The translations under genes and the position numbers were made by a program. A stretch of 64,000 nucleotides of DNA from Sipunculus nudus (Eukaryota > Annelida > Sipuncula > Golfingiida > Sipunculidae): the NCBI GenBank assembly GCA_026874595.1, contig CM049307.1, forward strand, positions 74,064,643 through 74,128,642, written 5' to 3'. The notes under the pieces are model-generated. The model saw nothing but the letters and a program-made list of their open reading frames with translations. It was not told the origin of the DNA and ran no database searches. Numbering within the stretch: position 1 is the first letter of the stretch; every line of letters starts with the position of its first letter. Positions 1 to 15,353 of the stretch are shown in pieces.

Positions 1-382
1 TTTTTGAATTACGTACCCGCGTCCATTTTTTTTATGCTATCGAACTAAGTGAATACACGTACATGCAGAATTCGTTTCTGGTTTCGGACTACGTGACATG
101 GCAGTATCACACGCTTCATCTCATTTTACATCCTAATGTTAACCAGGCCCAGTTACTGCTGCGGGCCCTTGATGTGTAATCGTCACAATCCTGCGTCATA
201 CCATCGAGAAACCCCCGAAAAGCGCACTCGGTTTGTTGGTGAGACATGGCCGTTGGGCACGCCCTTCCCGCTAAGCCTGCAGAGCACTCACCACGGATGC
301 AGGCCGACCGTGAAAAATCTCACCGAACTCACGATGGACCGGCTTTGAGTCCTGTGCTCTATCCCTGGGCTACAGAAGCCGG
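1..382 (-). mobile_element. tRNA-derived SINE, family 1, copy 1 (tail cut by window edge)
   Basis: On the minus strand the head at about 382-318 reads TGTAGCCCAGGGATAGAGC (A-box-like) followed by GAGTTCGGTGA (B-box-like), then a body shared with 26449-26876 and 51158-51464. Shared blocks include GATTTTTCAYGGTCGGCC, GAGGAACCCCCGAAA-like and GTTTCGGACTACGTGAC-like sequence on the + strand. The open frame at 136-348 is SINE sequence, not a gene. Confidence 0.7.
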
Positions 383-464
383 TAAAACTTACTGGAAAGT
401 GTCACCGTCTCATTAAAGGATTTTACAGTTGTCCAATAATTTGCATTGTTGGATCAGCTTGGTT

Positions 465-800
465 AATGTAAGTACTGACTGATAGCCTGATATAGTACGA
501 GTACTATTGTCATTTAGAAGAAAGTACTCAAGTACTGAATACTAAGTACTCTAAAAAGAACTCATGAATGAGTACGGGTACTTCGAGTACGAGTACGTTT
601 GGACCCAACTCTGGTCAGCATACAATCTTGGAACCTGGAACAGATGATCTTTTGGTCAGCAAAATATTGTGTTAATACGATTTTTGGATCAGTACAATTT
701 TTGAATAAATACAATACATCAGCAAGTCCAAGATATTAGTCAAGAAAACATTTGAGTCAGTACGATAATTGAGTTAGTAATTGAGTAAGAATACATTATT
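465..800. repeat. Degenerate AGTACT-rich and GTCAGTACAAT-like tandem region
   Basis: 465-605 is crowded with AGTAC/GTACT pentamers (for example GAGTACGGGTACTTCGAGTA). 610-800 shows a degenerate period of about 16-18 bp around GGTCAGTACAATTTTTG (GGTCAGCATACAATC, GGATCAGTACAATTTT, GAGTCAGTACGATAATT). Looks like an old tandem repeat. Confidence 0.5.
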
Positions 801-2138
801 GACACCTAGCCACATTTTGGATATAATAATGAATATGATATTTCAGTCATAGGGTATTATAAAATACTCTCCTCTTATTCTAACAGTCGAGATCATTTGT
901 TTTAATGGAAATTATTTTCAAAAATAAGATTTACTCTGGAAATCCTTGCTGCAAAAAGGAAAAGAGAGGCAGGTATACAACAATAAGGTTATAAAATACG
1001 TCTCTTGAATATTTTTAATAATTTTATACCTTGGAAAAGACTGTTTACTAAAAATAACAATTAATGACGAGGTCCGGATTCAAAGACCCCAATAAAAATC
1101 ACAAACATGTCTAATATACGTGAATGAATAGGAAACGCCTCTTTAATTTGATCAAACAGAACAAGCCTTAAACGACGCAAAACTGAAACGTGAACTTGTG
1201 TCAAGAGAATGTATCATTTTATTCTTGATTAAGGTACACACCATATACAGCTTGCTGTGGAGCCAATTAACCACGTGTTACACAGGGTAACTTTCCTTAA
1301 AGCATTTTTTATTTTTTAGTAAAAACAATTAGACTCACAGGTTTGTATATAAACATCATATATGTACACTTTATTCAAGAAACAGATACTTCGTGAGAAT
1401 TCAAACTAAAAACATTTACCGAATTAATACGTTATCTGCTAAAAAAAAATCTGACTCAAATTAATAATTCTGATTGAAAATCATCATTTACTGTGCACAA
1501 AGCATTTTGTGTACACGAAAACTCTATAAATTTCTGTAAACTATTATTGTCTTCCTTTTACATGAAATATAATCTTCTCTTATTCGTCTCCCCACCAACC
1601 TGATAAAATATTCTATAGAATTCATAGGCTTAGCTTCTTACCATTTCTTTCTATTTACCCATAACACAAACTAACTACTCACTATAGAAAAATAAGTTAT
1701 TTAATACAAGATTCATCAAATATTCGCTATTTATGGCTAAACCCAAAACATAAAACCATTAAAGCATTAATTCTTATAGTTTTAGTTTTGTCGTGGACTA
1801 TTGACTGGTATCTTAACGAAAACTGTTACTTAATATTGTTGTGTTATTTAAACTATACCAAAGTGTTTGATTAATTCACGAATAGATCCATTGAAATGTT
1901 CACCTAATTAATGTTTCTTTTACCACAAATTGGCCTCAAATAATTATAAAGTGGAGAGCAATAGACTTAAGAAATTCTTTTTCGGGGAACACCCACAGCC
2001 TCCAGGTGCTTCAGACGACTGCCGAGAGAGGTCGCTCTGTATGTCTGCCTTGCCGTGATGGACTATTCGTTTGACTGCCAGCTGCAAAGTATGTCGCTGA
2101 TATATTTATGCTGGAAATGAGAATATATCTTGAAGAAT

Positions 2139-2177
2139 ACACACACACACACACACAGATAAATATATATATATATA
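2139..2177. repeat. (AC)n/(AT)n microsatellite
   Basis: Ten AC units followed by a short AT run. It is the source of the tyrosine- and cysteine/valine-rich frame on the minus strand at 2011-2283. Confidence 0.9.
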
Positions 2178-2811
2178 CATATACATATTCAACATGTGAT
2201 AATGAGTGGTTAACTGTCAAGCACTGAACAGGGTTGCAATGAAATGAAGCAATGAAACTTGTCAAGGGAGATACAGAAGACAATCAGAAGACACTTTTTA
2301 TGTCACCCATCCGTCAAACAGAATTAGAGAAATAAGCACGTCCCAGACTTGTCTTGTCCGCGGCCGCAACCGTTTTTTTTTTATTTCAGACTTCTGGTTA
2401 ATGAAACCATTTAATTAGTCGATTCACGTCACGATCTGCTCGGCCGACGGATGACCGCATCAATATCTTCAGACCATTCTACTGACAGCCGTTCTCTAAC
2501 TTTGAATCCAATTGTTTTCTCCAAGCGGGAGTTGAATCAGTTATGAATGTTCTAACTGCGGGGTTAATTAGTGCATATTCATCTCCACCGGTGTTGGGAG
2601 CGCAGCCAAGCAACCGACCACTGGCCAAACACCAACAAAGTCAGACATGGTAATTCAATACAGTTTCCCACTGTATTTAACTATCCCTGTGTTCAATTTG
2701 TCGGACATTGAATGTGACCGGACTTGCGGTTATATTATATTGCTAAAAAAGCATTGACAGTGCTGGCTAATGGATGGCACAGGTTGTATTAGATTAACCT
2801 CTGCATCCCCC

Positions 2812-2932
<121 letters not shown>

Positions 2933-5682
2933 CAAAACCACACACACGATCACGTCTCCCGTTCATGTCTCAGACACGAACGCGCCAAAATAGACATACA
3001 CACTCTTTGCCCCCCCCCCCTCTCTCTCACACACCCTCATACACACCATCTGTCAGTCTTTCTCCCGCTCTCCCTCTCTCTCACGAACCAAACAAGCACA
3101 TTCTTCCCTCTCTCACACATGCATGCACAGCCATACACATACCTCTTTGTGCAAGAATAAAATAAACTATGCTATTTTTACACAACATATGTTAGAGGGA
3201 GCACAATACATAACACATTTGTATGAAATAAGATAAGTTTATATTTATATAGTTTATGATCATATAAATTTATCGATATAACAAAATAGTGTGATAAAGA
3301 ATAGTGTGATGATAAAATAATTAATAGCAGAATGAAAAAAGGACATAGCATCATGCAGTTATAAGGCAGATAACGCAGTTGTTTTGATGAGAAAAAATAC
3401 CTTTGTTGAGATAAAAGATTAGATAATCATCTTGGCTGCCGTAACCATAAAAAAATTGAAGATTTCATTAAAAGCCGCAGTGGATGAGATAATCGCTTTG
3501 GCTATGCGAAGTTTATTACAAGGAAATGTTTCAAAATTGCTTGCAAATGTTTCAAACAGTAGAATGCTTTTGCCAAGAGTGAACATAAAGCGAGCAGAGC
3601 GCCACACCGCTTAAACTTGTGATAGAGTAAAGGCGGTGCAGCGCAGACCGCGGATAGATTGATGAAACTAGGCCGTAAAATGAATCGCTTCACGTGCTCT
3701 ATTTATCAGATAATAGTGAAATGTTGGATAATTTAACACAAAGGTTTGATGAAACTCGCATTATCATGTGACAGTGTACAACAGCTAAATCCGGCCCGGA
3801 GCAAGCTGGCTATATCTGGGACTCAATAATCATTTGTCTTTCTGCCTGGCTCACATTAACTTGCGCTGCTTCCATTGGAAAGCATTCTAATCTAAGTGGC
3901 CAGCCTAAGGACTACGCTTCATCACGGCAGCTCGGAATCCGGCCGACTGTCAGGGGAAGTGTAATATCGCCAAGGATCCCGGAAAGTTAAACGTTTAATG
4001 TAGTCAAAAGCACTCTGAAGTACTGCAACTTGGATCTCTGTGCCAGGAAAAGCCGTCCATCTCGCCTTCGTTATAAGACGGCTACTGACTGCCTGCCTCA
4101 CGGGCCCCGCTGATGGTTGCGACTGTGACGTCACTGTCCCCCCTCCCTCCCCGGTGGAAACAGACGCTGACACCGTAGAGACATCCTGAAGTGTACCAGT
4201 TGCTCTCTCTTAACCACGCTGTTTAGACACCTGCCATCGCACGCCGTTATATAAGAAGAAGACAATGGTTTTCCCTTTCAACGGTAGCAGATAAACTTCT
4301 CATTTAATATGGCAGCGTGTTTACCCGCTAAGTTTAATATAACTAGTTGTTTATCAAGTGTCACGAGTGAGATATGCCGATGATATTTACTCCGCTAACG
4401 CCAGTAACGCTGGTGGCACCTGAGATTTCTGCGCGGATACTTTATGGTAAATGTGCTGAGGTACCGTAAGGTAGGTAAACAACCTGTGTTGTGTTGTTTT
4501 GCTTGCATGCTTCACCCAAAAACATATATATCATATAACATGAAGAAAGCAAACCTTATGTACTTATAACTTTGCGTAATTAATGCATTAAATAGATAAA
4601 TAGATTGTTTTGTAGAAGTTTCATGGTAAGTGACGGTCATTCTTAATTAATGATTAAAAATATGTTAATACACTAAACAACCTGCTTATATGTTTCATTC
4701 TTCATTGATTTAACGTAAAATATAATTAATTTTATTAATTAATCTGCTACAAGGTGTACTTTGTATCACTCTGCGTTAAGTGCAGCATGCTCGGTCATTT
4801 CCGTATATATTTACGCTACATGAACCACAGAGGTTTGGCGTGTAGCTAGCTCGTCGTGCTGTGGTTGTTCATTAATGAGTACGTGTAAGAGCTTACAGAA
4901 CAGTCGTTTCAGGCTGGTTACTGCTAACGTACTGAAGCAGTCCTCCATGCAGGCGCTATGATTAAAACCCGCAGCCATATATCACTCCCTCACCACGGCC
5001 TATTTATTCACTAATACATCAAGGCGCCTTATTAATATCACTGCGGTAATGAGTGGCTCAGGAGCGGGTGAGTCCTTGGATTTTCTAGGGTTTCCGTAGT
5101 CCTCTCTTGTTTTCTTAGAGAGCTACCATATGCCCGTTGATGTGGCCTGGTTAAAGCGCTCCTGCGGAAAAGTTAGTAATTTGATAGAGCTTAGATCAGA
5201 CAGTCGGCTTGTCCGTTACCCTCTGGATACCATGTGACCCTTTCATTAAGTTTACGCTAAGGATTATGGGAATTTACGTGATTTTGCATAGACCAATGAA
5301 AAATCATATAAAGCCCGCCCCGCCCGAGGCACACGGTATATGCGACGTGAACGTTGTTGGTAGGTAAACGGTTTGGGTGTAACGGTACCAAAGTCCAGGT
5401 GGACGTTCATTAAAGCGTTCTCACTGTTATGAGAAGGCCGGTTAAAGTTTATTTGGAGAGATCGCCAAAGCCTCAACACGGAGATGCAAACAAGCAGGAA
5501 CTTATACGTCCTAATTGGTTTGAGAGACCCAGCGGGTGAGCTCGCTATACCATATGTCGGGTATATTTGCCCTATTGGTCAAAGATTAGGGTTGCACCTA
5601 GTCTAAGCTTGTAGCATCGTGGCACTAGCTCACGTTCTAGCCTACCCATCGATTTGAACTAACATAAGCAACTAATGGTTAC

Positions 5683-5907
5683 ATGGTCGATAGCAGCGTA
5701 TCAGGCTGGGTGGTGGTCGGTACTGCTGTTGGTTGTGTGACTCTGGCTGTGGCGGCAGCATTCGCATCTAATCTGACAAAGGCATACCAGGTGCTAACAA
5801 CTCTCCAGCGTTCCTTGACTACAGCTCTGAAAAGAAATATCCGGCAAATGCCAACTAGGTTGATATTAACCTCAGGACCTGAGGACCAACTACTTCTTGG
5901 CGTTTAG
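5683..5907 (+). other. Unassigned 74-codon open frame with one hydrophobic segment
   Basis: An ATG-started frame with a transmembrane-like stretch near residues 9-29 (GWVVVGTAVGCVTLAVAAAF) followed by a basic tail. I do not recognise a family. It is only slightly longer than chance frames in this AT-rich DNA, and I see no convincing splice sites around it. Listed because composition and hydrophobicity are less random than in the other short frames; most likely not a gene. Confidence 0.15.
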
Positions 5908-8900
5908 ACAGAACGTCTAAATCTTGATTTCACTGGCCATGTGTTCGTTGCGGGTTTCCAACTGTGATATATACCAATCCCTCGACATTTTTCGATACTT
6001 TCAGGTAAGGTGTCACTTTTGCCCAAATATTGAACTGAATTAAATGTAGGCTAGCACTTTAATGCTTTATTACTTAAAGGTAAAGAAATCAGGTTTTGAA
6101 ACGATATATTTCGGTAATACTTTCAGCTAATAATGACACGTACGATCTTAGGCCCCTTCACTATAGGTCAAAGTTCAATTGTATGATTTTTATCTCCAGC
6201 AAAGAAAATAATCCAGCTCTGGATGGTTGGAAAATTGAACGTTCTTTAATCTTAGTTATGACAGATTTGTCTATTTTTCCCATAATTTGAATGATAAAAG
6301 TATAGGCCGAAAAGAAAACAACACTGAAAAACGCTCACATGTCTTGGTCTGACCCCTGACTGTTACAGATAAAGATAAATTAGTCGGCTCGGTAACATGT
6401 GGTGTTGTTTTGTAACCTTGTGCGGCTCTGGTTCCCCGGGCTATTGTTATTATTTAGATGGAGTCCGTCATGTTCAGTAGGGATTTATATCTAAGGCGCC
6501 TGACAGTGGACTTAATTGGTTTACAATGTGAAAGACATATACGCTGTCTCCATCGAAAGCGCGAACAATGGAATTATCCGAGTGCCGAGCAGACGACACC
6601 AAGCTCGTGGCGAACTGCTGTTAAGTTTCCCCCAAAAGCTTTAAAAAGAACACTGCCAGGCCAGGCAGAGTCTTGAATAAATTTCTTTATTCATGCACAT
6701 TTATGACAGAAGCGAATTTCTATAACAAAGTGCGCGCAAGAACACACTAAATAAGACAAACGTTTATTATGTAAAATGCTAGAAGAAAAATAGTCACAGG
6801 CGCGAATGTCGTCTCTCATTTTTTCCCTCTTGAATGATGTTATTTATTCGTGCGCATATTTACGGTACATGCAAATATAAACATAACAAATCAAGCGAAA
6901 AAAACTTGCATTTAATTAAATAATACTACTTAATGTGAAGCTGACTGACGCAGATTAAAATATTCCTTCAATGTTCCCATTTAGTACATTCTTTCATGTA
7001 CGTAATATTATCTCTTCGGGCCATTCATATATTATATGATGGCAATGTCTTGGACATTTTCAAGACATGACTAGTGTATTGGTTTAGCCTAATGGTAATA
7101 GAGCTTAATGGTAATGCATTGTAACTGTATCTAGCTTCTGTCCAACGTTTGCGATCAGGCGAATTATTTTCACGAAAGGGTAAGAATGGAAAATAACTTG
7201 TGGTTCAGGAGAATATATATTTTACAGAACTGTTTTAGAGGCGTATATATGGAAAACGGGGATCCTCATTACTGGTTTATTAATGACACTATCAATGAAA
7301 ACTAATATGAGAAAGTAAATTATACTAAAGGTCTCGTATTGCTTTAATGTGCGCGTTGCTGCTTTGGTAAAAAAATATCTATTGATATGTTCCGAGTCCG
7401 AAAACATTAATTAAGGAAGAATATTTCTCGAATAACCTTGAAGTCATTTTGTTTCGCCTTTATGAAATGTAGTAATGACTTGGTAAAGGGAAAGTAATGT
7501 TTAATGTCGGTTAATATTTCCCAGTAAACTAATCAACTGATAATTGTTATTGCTGATATTTCTTTCCTAGCATTTCTTTCTTTTCTTAGTTTTATGACAA
7601 ATACAGTAAAACTCAGATAATACGACCATTCAAATGATAATATTTTTAAACTGGTATTGTTTGGTGTTAATATATAGCCCAGCATATGCATGTGTGACGT
7701 CAGAGGAAGATGCAGCTGTATCCGGCGTAGGGCCAAATGGTTGTCTTGGTGTCTTTTTGGTAAAAAAACTCCGACTTAGAGGAAAACTAAGTGTTTCTCC
7801 CCAGGGACACCACGGCAAGTTTGTGAAATATCGACAGAACTTCGGAAATTTGATCTCAGGTCTTAACCGATTGAGACGTAACATTTTTCTGCTGATATTA
7901 ATATTTTTTTTATTCCCTTAGAATTGCAATAAGCTTTAACAGAGCCATAATTCTCCTATTGATTAAAAGTTAAATGATAATATAAAGTGTTTAATTTAAA
8001 GTTTCCATTACCGTGGCAACAAAATCGCCATATTCTTTCCCAATCATATGCACCTAGATATCATTTTGACATGCAGCAGTTACCTCTAACTGTTATATAT
8101 TATCCCTTGCGGAAGCCATTTAAAATATCAACCTTTATATCACGTAGAATTTTGACACACTTATAATAAAATTTTCACATGTCTGAGTCTACCTGAAGTC
8201 TAGAAAATGATCTTTTCACCCTTTGACACCATTCGATTAAACAACACTCAAAGTAACTAGTCATGAATATTCATGAATATATTTCAATCTCCACTATAGT
8301 GACGATCGATTCCAAAGGGGTTAACTATTTATTGTGACTTGCTGATTATTCTTAAACCTGAAGCTTAATAATTACCTTTCTTATCAGTGTCCTATATCTA
8401 TTCTTAATATTCAGTAGCAGACACCGCCAGCTATGGGGTGCGGACCTAACCTTTGAACACAACTCGTCTCATTATAAACGTACATGTTCTAGATTTTCAT
8501 CAAATTATTCTCATTCATATGGTCTTACCGTTTCCTTCAAACAATCTATTAAGAATAAGAACTGCCTGGTCAGGAAAAACCGTGTTGCCAAAAAGATGGC
8601 ATCCAGCGCATCAAGGAGTGGCTCATGAGCACTTGTAAGCATTGTTCAGTATTTCCTTAATATTTTAAAAACTGATATTTTTGACCTATACATATTCTGA
8701 AAGCTTAGAATTTGCTGTAGGTAATAGTGCATGGATTCAAACACTAGGGAATATATCGTATATTTAAACACATCTTTTACTGATTGCATATATTCGACTA
8801 GGAAAATAAGTTCCTTTATATTTGCTGAAGACAACCTCTAAGAATCATGCCAACATATTCGTAAAATCCTACTTTTATTGAATGGAACGTGAACATTCAA

Positions 8901-11900
8901 CATTATGATTTAAATCATTTTTTAAGTTTGGAAATTCACAAATATATAATCATTTGACCAATCAAATTCTCCCCATTTACGAACAGATAAAGTAGCCGCA
9001 TTCCGAGCAACAGTTTAGCCATATATTACGGGAAGACTGAATCACTGAAACATTGTTAGCATTGTAAACATCTGATTTTGACATCTTATGTATACAGTGC
9101 ATAGCTCAGTAGTTTGGCATGAATCTCAGATCAAAACCTGCATACGAGATGAGTTACTAAATTTTTATAAAATGGTTAAGTCAAAAACTAGCCTTTTTCG
9201 TTCATAGCTATATGTGAACATAAAATGTACACCCAAATTTTAAGCATGTGACACCCGCTTTCGCCGATCTGCTTCTTTGTCCTGTGCCAGAACCGGCGTT
9301 ATCAGACAAGCGAGAGCGGGTGTCGCTTGTTTAAAATTTGGAGCTGGATGCACAATGCCATACCACGTTCTCATTTGTCTAATTACAATTCTTTGCTCTA
9401 AGCCAGCTTTGTGATGGAAGCCAGAGTATCTTGCTATGCAAAGCAGCGGGTTGAAACTCAGATTTTGGGACGACTGCAGTGTATAACCGCCGCGTGATAC
9501 GCGTAATCCTTCAGGGAAAGTAAAATCTGAATCCATAAAGGTTGTATTACCAAGATCATACGATTTACAGAAGGCGATAATTAGTCATGTATACGGCTTG
9601 CAAGATTTTAGCTATTTCACCTAGATTGGCTACTCAGGAAGCTGCGTTAGCGATTGGGCAAATCTGTTGGCTCTAACACCCGATAAAAAAAAGAGATTGA
9701 GCGATTCAGTGGCTGATGTTTATAGTATGATTTATGATTTCAGGAGGTGGCAAAGCTTCCATGTTTTAAGGCACATGCTCCAAGGAAACGCCTGTTGGAT
9801 GAAGATTTAGTTAATAGCGACAGGTTGTATTTTGGGTCCTTTCGTCTGTTTTCCTTGGAAGAGGGTGGCTTCCCCTTGGGGCAGTCCATTAAGTGCTGCA
9901 GTGGCATTTAGCTGCTGCGTCTACCAGCCTAAGTCAGATGTCTTGTCGCAAATTGAATTTGTTCTTTTCAGTCGATAGGTCTCAGCTCCCGCCCAGACCA
10001 GAATGTGCTGCTACTGTCGCGGCAAAAAGTTTCATCATATATTGCATGAGACAAGCAGATTTTGCATAGTCCATCAATGTCATGATTTGGCAGGTAAAAT
10101 AAAGATAGACTACCACCTGTTCGGTCTCCATCCTCTCCCCTCATCCTTTTTGTTATTTTCTCGGTGCCGGGGACCCATAAAATAAATATCTCACCTAAGG
10201 AGGCAAAACTGGATCTTAACTGCAGCACACTGACCTCCTATGACCGGCGTGGTTCACAAACATCGCCCGGCGCATGTGACATTCACTTTCTAGGTCATAA
10301 CGACAAGTGTATTGTCTTGCTGGAGTAAACACTGTGTAACATCTCGTAAATTGATTTTTACGGATCTAGAAAGAGCTAACGTGGCAAATGTAAAAACTCT
10401 TCCTCCCGTTTCATCGGGATTTCTTTGGATGGCGTTGCTTAGAGTAAAGCAGGGAGCGCGGCTCTGAAGTAATGAACAACATGCTTTCAATTTATTTTTT
10501 GTAGCATGCTTTGATGTCACGTCTACCTTGGCTCTTTACGGATTAGATCCTATGTCTCCATATCTAAATAACCTTATTACAGACTGAATTTTTCCTGGAC
10601 TGCATTTCACCTGGACTCATGCCGTTCCATCAATTAAAGACCTCCCCATGTAACCACTTACCAAATGCCATATATGATAATAATGAAAAAAATCATGCAT
10701 TCATGATGAACTCAGCGGGCAAGCATAAATCCAGGCAGCTCTATGATCCCCCGGACTTAGACTTTTCGTCAAACATACAAACCCGGCAGAGTTCGTAAGG
10801 GACATTTTAAAATGTCACGGGCCATCGATAAATAGTGTCGATAGAAGCGGGTGGTGCTAGGATCTTTTGCAATCGCCATGGCAATAAGGAACCGAAGCTC
10901 CCAAATGCGTCTAGAAATTGGTTTCTATTTTCCGCTTTTAACTCCAAAATCTAGACCTTTGAGAGAAGCGTACGCACTGCCGACAGTTCCATCCGCTGAT
11001 GTTTCCTATATGTATAAATATATTTTAGTTCAGACCTTGCTGGCAGCCAAACAGCTGACCCTCGCAGCAAGCTGCTGTCGGGCTGACCGTGAGGCTGCCA
11101 TTATGAATAAACATTCTTAGCTATAGCTGATCCCTGATTGCTCCTTAAAGTTTAAGATGCTGGAACCTAAGAACTTTCCGTAAACCTCCCCGTGGCTCAG
11201 CCAGCAACGGCGCTAAGTGGTTTGCTTGGACTTGCATCAACCATCATAGCGGGCCATAACTAAGTGTATACAAACACATCTTCAGTAGTTTATAGCCACC
11301 TTTCAACTTTGCTTACACTATGGCGGAGAGAAGTGCTTGTTTTAGTCTTATGTCTATAGCTGTGTACTATCCGAAATTAGCTTGTATGATTGAACACCAA
11401 TTTGACATATGTTAGCGCAATTTTGTTAACATAATGTCTGAAAAACTGTTCGAACCTGAGATCTTGGAAAACGTTTTTGGCAATTGACGGTTATGGCTTT
11501 AATATTAAAATACATGATGTTTGGATTTAAGAATAACGCCAAAGTCAAAGCCGAACATAACAAATCAAAAAAAGCTTTTTTAGCAAACTTAAATTTAGTG
11601 CTTCTTAAATATTAGAAATCGAATTCAGAATAATGTTATTGTTCTGATATAGCTTACTTAACGTCGAGGTGCCAAGTTTAACATTACAGGAAGAGAAAGT
11701 GCCAGTGCATTTGTCGTTTTTTTTTCTATTTCCACCATTATATCTTATTTTCATATAGGTCTAGGTTTCATAGTCCTGAATCAACAAAACTTCAAATCAA
11801 CGAAACCATCTTGAACTATTGTTTATATATTTTGTGTTGTAGTTTTGTTTTCCTTTTTAGAGCATGTTGCCAAGTGAGATGTCAACCATATTCTTATGTG

Positions 11901-12035
11901 TGATAGAATACATTTTTTTACGATCAAAAAAGAACAAATACAGTTTTATAAATTTAATGAATCCATAGCCCTTCAAGCGCCAATAACGAACCTTAATCTT
12001 ACAACATGGAAGAAGTCGCAAAGCTTCATATATTT

Positions 12036-12038
<3 letters not shown>

Positions 12039-12066
<28 letters not shown>
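12039..12066. repeat. (AT)n microsatellite
   Basis: Fourteen AT units in an AT-rich context. Confidence 0.95.
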
Positions 12067-12069
<3 letters not shown>

Positions 12070-14187
12070 AATAACATTAACTATGTCTTATTTAGGTTGC
12101 TAGTTTCCTTGAACAATGATTAAGCGGATTTAAGTTCGGCTAAATAAGTTTAGGCCATATGTCCGGCAATAGATAGTAAGATTTCAACAATCCCGGGATC
12201 TAATATTCCTCACCATAATTCTTTTAAAATAAAACATTAAGATAGTCCATACATGATACCGGTATATAGCGCACAACTCGTTTATGACATTCAAAGCACT
12301 TGATTTATGAATTTTTAAATAGTGATTTTTTAGGATACCGGTGAAAAGCCTATAGTCATGCCGGCACATGTATTTAATTGATGTTTGGAAATGAAATCTT
12401 TTTTCCCAGGCAATCATTAACTTTTATATTTTTTTTTTCGTTCTCTTAGATTTCATCTTGGGATAAAAATGTGTATGGCGTCCTCTGTCCGGTGATATTA
12501 AGACGACAATTAATGATTACGTGTGTGGTGGTTAGGATTAATTAAAACTTGAGTCACGAAGCAAATGATGTTGTCGTTATAATATAAGTCCCAAGGTTTC
12601 AAGAGACTGCTTGATGGCACCTGTCTTGGCTGTTTTATAATTACTTCTACTACAGTATGAATGTACACGCAAAATCTACCTAGCACTACACATTGGACAT
12701 CTAGTATCTTACGTCAATCACAGGGTGTCATTCTAGGGACGTAAAGAAATATACATTCACTAGCGAGATTTACCGGGTTAGTGATCGGTTGAACCATTTC
12801 ATGTATAACATATTTTACTGGTATATTAATCATTCTTATTTCTATCGAACAAACTGTAATCATTTTGCAATATATCATTATGCCATCTGCGTCTAACTCC
12901 ATGGCTTTATCTTTTAACCTTCGGGCTTATAAATCTTCATATAAATGTCTTCTACGTTGAGCTTTTCTTTCACCCTTTGAAACATTTCTATGTATTTTAG
13001 TGATGTATATACCGCGTTGAACTAAGAAGATTTCTGCATGTAACCTTTAACATTATATATAAATATAATATGTGTGTATATTATAATATTTATAATAATA
13101 TATTGACATTACATATGAAGCACATTTAACAATATGTGTGCACAGTTTTGCATAAATTCACATTATACAGATCGTTTTATCTTCGATTGTCGGTAATAAC
13201 TACGTTTATCATTGCTTCTAATATCTTTACAACCATAATTATGGTTAGAGTCCTAAAAAACAACTTAAATTCTACCATATTCTTATCGCATTAGTTATTA
13301 ACGTAGTTTTACATCTAGAACATCAAGATTCCAATAAGTAATTTTAATCATGCACCTTTAGCCTATAAGATGGATACCGACCTATAAAACAGAGAAATCT
13401 GGCCCGAGGCGCAGTGGAGCAAAATGTCGGAAGATTTGTCGTACGTCTTGCTGTAATGTCCCAATGAATTTTATACCATTTCCCCGGAAGACCACAGGTT
13501 GAGAAGGGATATCGCATAGACAGCGACATGCTCCTGTTCAAGCGGTTTCCGTGGGGGAGATGAAGGGTCCGGGGCCACAGGTTCAGACATGTAATATCCT
13601 GCTTTTGCAGATTCCCTTTGGGCACGTTTGGCAATGAATACCGTTGGATTTCTGCTTCCTGCAGTCTCTTCAGTTCAAACTAGCTATCGTCTTACTTAAG
13701 TTGCTATCAGAGTGGGCCGGCTCAGCAGGTAACCAGGGACTCGGAGGCCGGTCTCCTGGGACATCGCTGCAGCAGCAACAAGTATTACTGCGTCCTATCT
13801 GTGGTGTAAAAGCTCCTCGCTCCCCCTCGTGTTTACTCTGTTACCGCGGTATCTTATCAGGGATAACACCTTTCAAATGCAGTGGCAATCAGATAACAAG
13901 AATATGGGCCATGCCTGACAAAGGTCAGATTTTCTTGTGTAACAACAGTTGGGACTCCCGTCGACTCCCTCGTATTCTTGTTAATATCTTCTTTAGACAC
14001 TCACATGTTCCTTTGTTTATTTTGCTCATATTGTTCATTTTATAAATTATGAATGAATTTGATGATAAGTTCACAAGGTCTAATTTTAAAGTGGTACACA
14101 CCTTATCATGAATTAGACTATATGATATGTTATATGATCAAAAGTAGAACTTTTAACAACTTCCATACATGTTCACGCAACACCCCG

Positions 14188-14250
14188 AATAATAATAATA
14201 ATAATACTAATAATCATAATAATAATAATAAAAATAATAATAATAATAAT
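14188..14250. repeat. (AAT)n microsatellite
   Basis: AAT repeats with three interruptions (ACT, CAT, AAA). Confidence 0.95.
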
Positions 14251-15353
14251 CGTCACCAGTATCTACCATAGGAACAGAAGAATTAATTACTTACAAGGTG
14301 TTATTTGAATGATTGATGTAAAATTTAGCAATAAAAATGAAATTGAGCAAATTTCCAAAGGGAATATATTGACGCATTTAGTATTTTGTACGTATATATG
14401 AATTTCCTTAAAGGTAGCGGCTAATGAGAAAAGAACTGTCAAACATAAGAATTCAATACTCTTTTCCCGTTGAAAGTTTATTGAGCCTTTCAGTGCATAC
14501 ATTCTGTTTTTTAGGTATGAACAACAGGAATGCATATATTATAATCAAGGTGGTGTTATGAGCTTACCATGTATAGGCCTCCATTAAATATTGACGAATG
14601 ATAACCGTCATTGCCAATATCGTTTCAAATCATATTACGTGTATGCCGCGCGTAGAACCAGACATGTCGAATGTTCAATGAGCTGTGTATTGTCCATAGA
14701 GTGAATGCGTCAGTTAAAGGGTGTAAGAATTATTCACTTGTAATTTACTTAAATGCATTCTCCTCCGCTGAGCTGAACATCCAATTGTAGCTAATGGTAT
14801 ACAGTCCGGCAGAAAATATTAACGTCTTCTGTTAAATAATAGGAGAGTAATGGTAAATGGCAAAGACAATTTCCCGCGATTCAGAAATCAGAATGCTTCT
14901 GAGATCCATTCAATTAAATTCACAAACATTTTTAAATGCCACCTGCGTCTTGTATCAAGCTATTTGATACAGAGAGTTTCCATTTTCATTTGGTAGGTTT
15001 GAATAAATCGTAAATGTTTCTGCCACTTTCTGGTGAATCAGCGGCGCATAACATTTTCAAATATGATGAATCATTGATTATATACGGGCATATTACAATA
15101 ATGGAACTAGTTTCTTTGATTTAAATTATTAGAAACTTGTCGAGAATCGATTCCTTGTCCCTAAGAGATGTATAAAAAACAATAACAGGTATAAATACAT
15201 TTTATATATGTATTTTTAAATTCATTTATGTTTCGATATATTCACAGATATGATCCAGTCAATCTCATTTAATGACTGAACATTTTTTAATTATATGGCT
15301 TGGAGGTCCCATCTACTTCAGGTATGGATTTCATTTTCTCTTAAATATACCAG

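Noticed and set aside
7083-7105. GCCTAATGGTAATAGAGC, an A-box-like sequence
   Set aside because: No B box follows at usable spacing.
9100-9140. TAGCTCAGTAG followed by AGATCAAAACC, resembling tRNA A and B boxes
   Set aside because: The two boxes are too close together for a tRNA or SINE promoter and no stems form.
13644-14045. 133-codon open frame on the plus strand
   Set aside because: Low-complexity ending and no domain; no supporting splice or start context.
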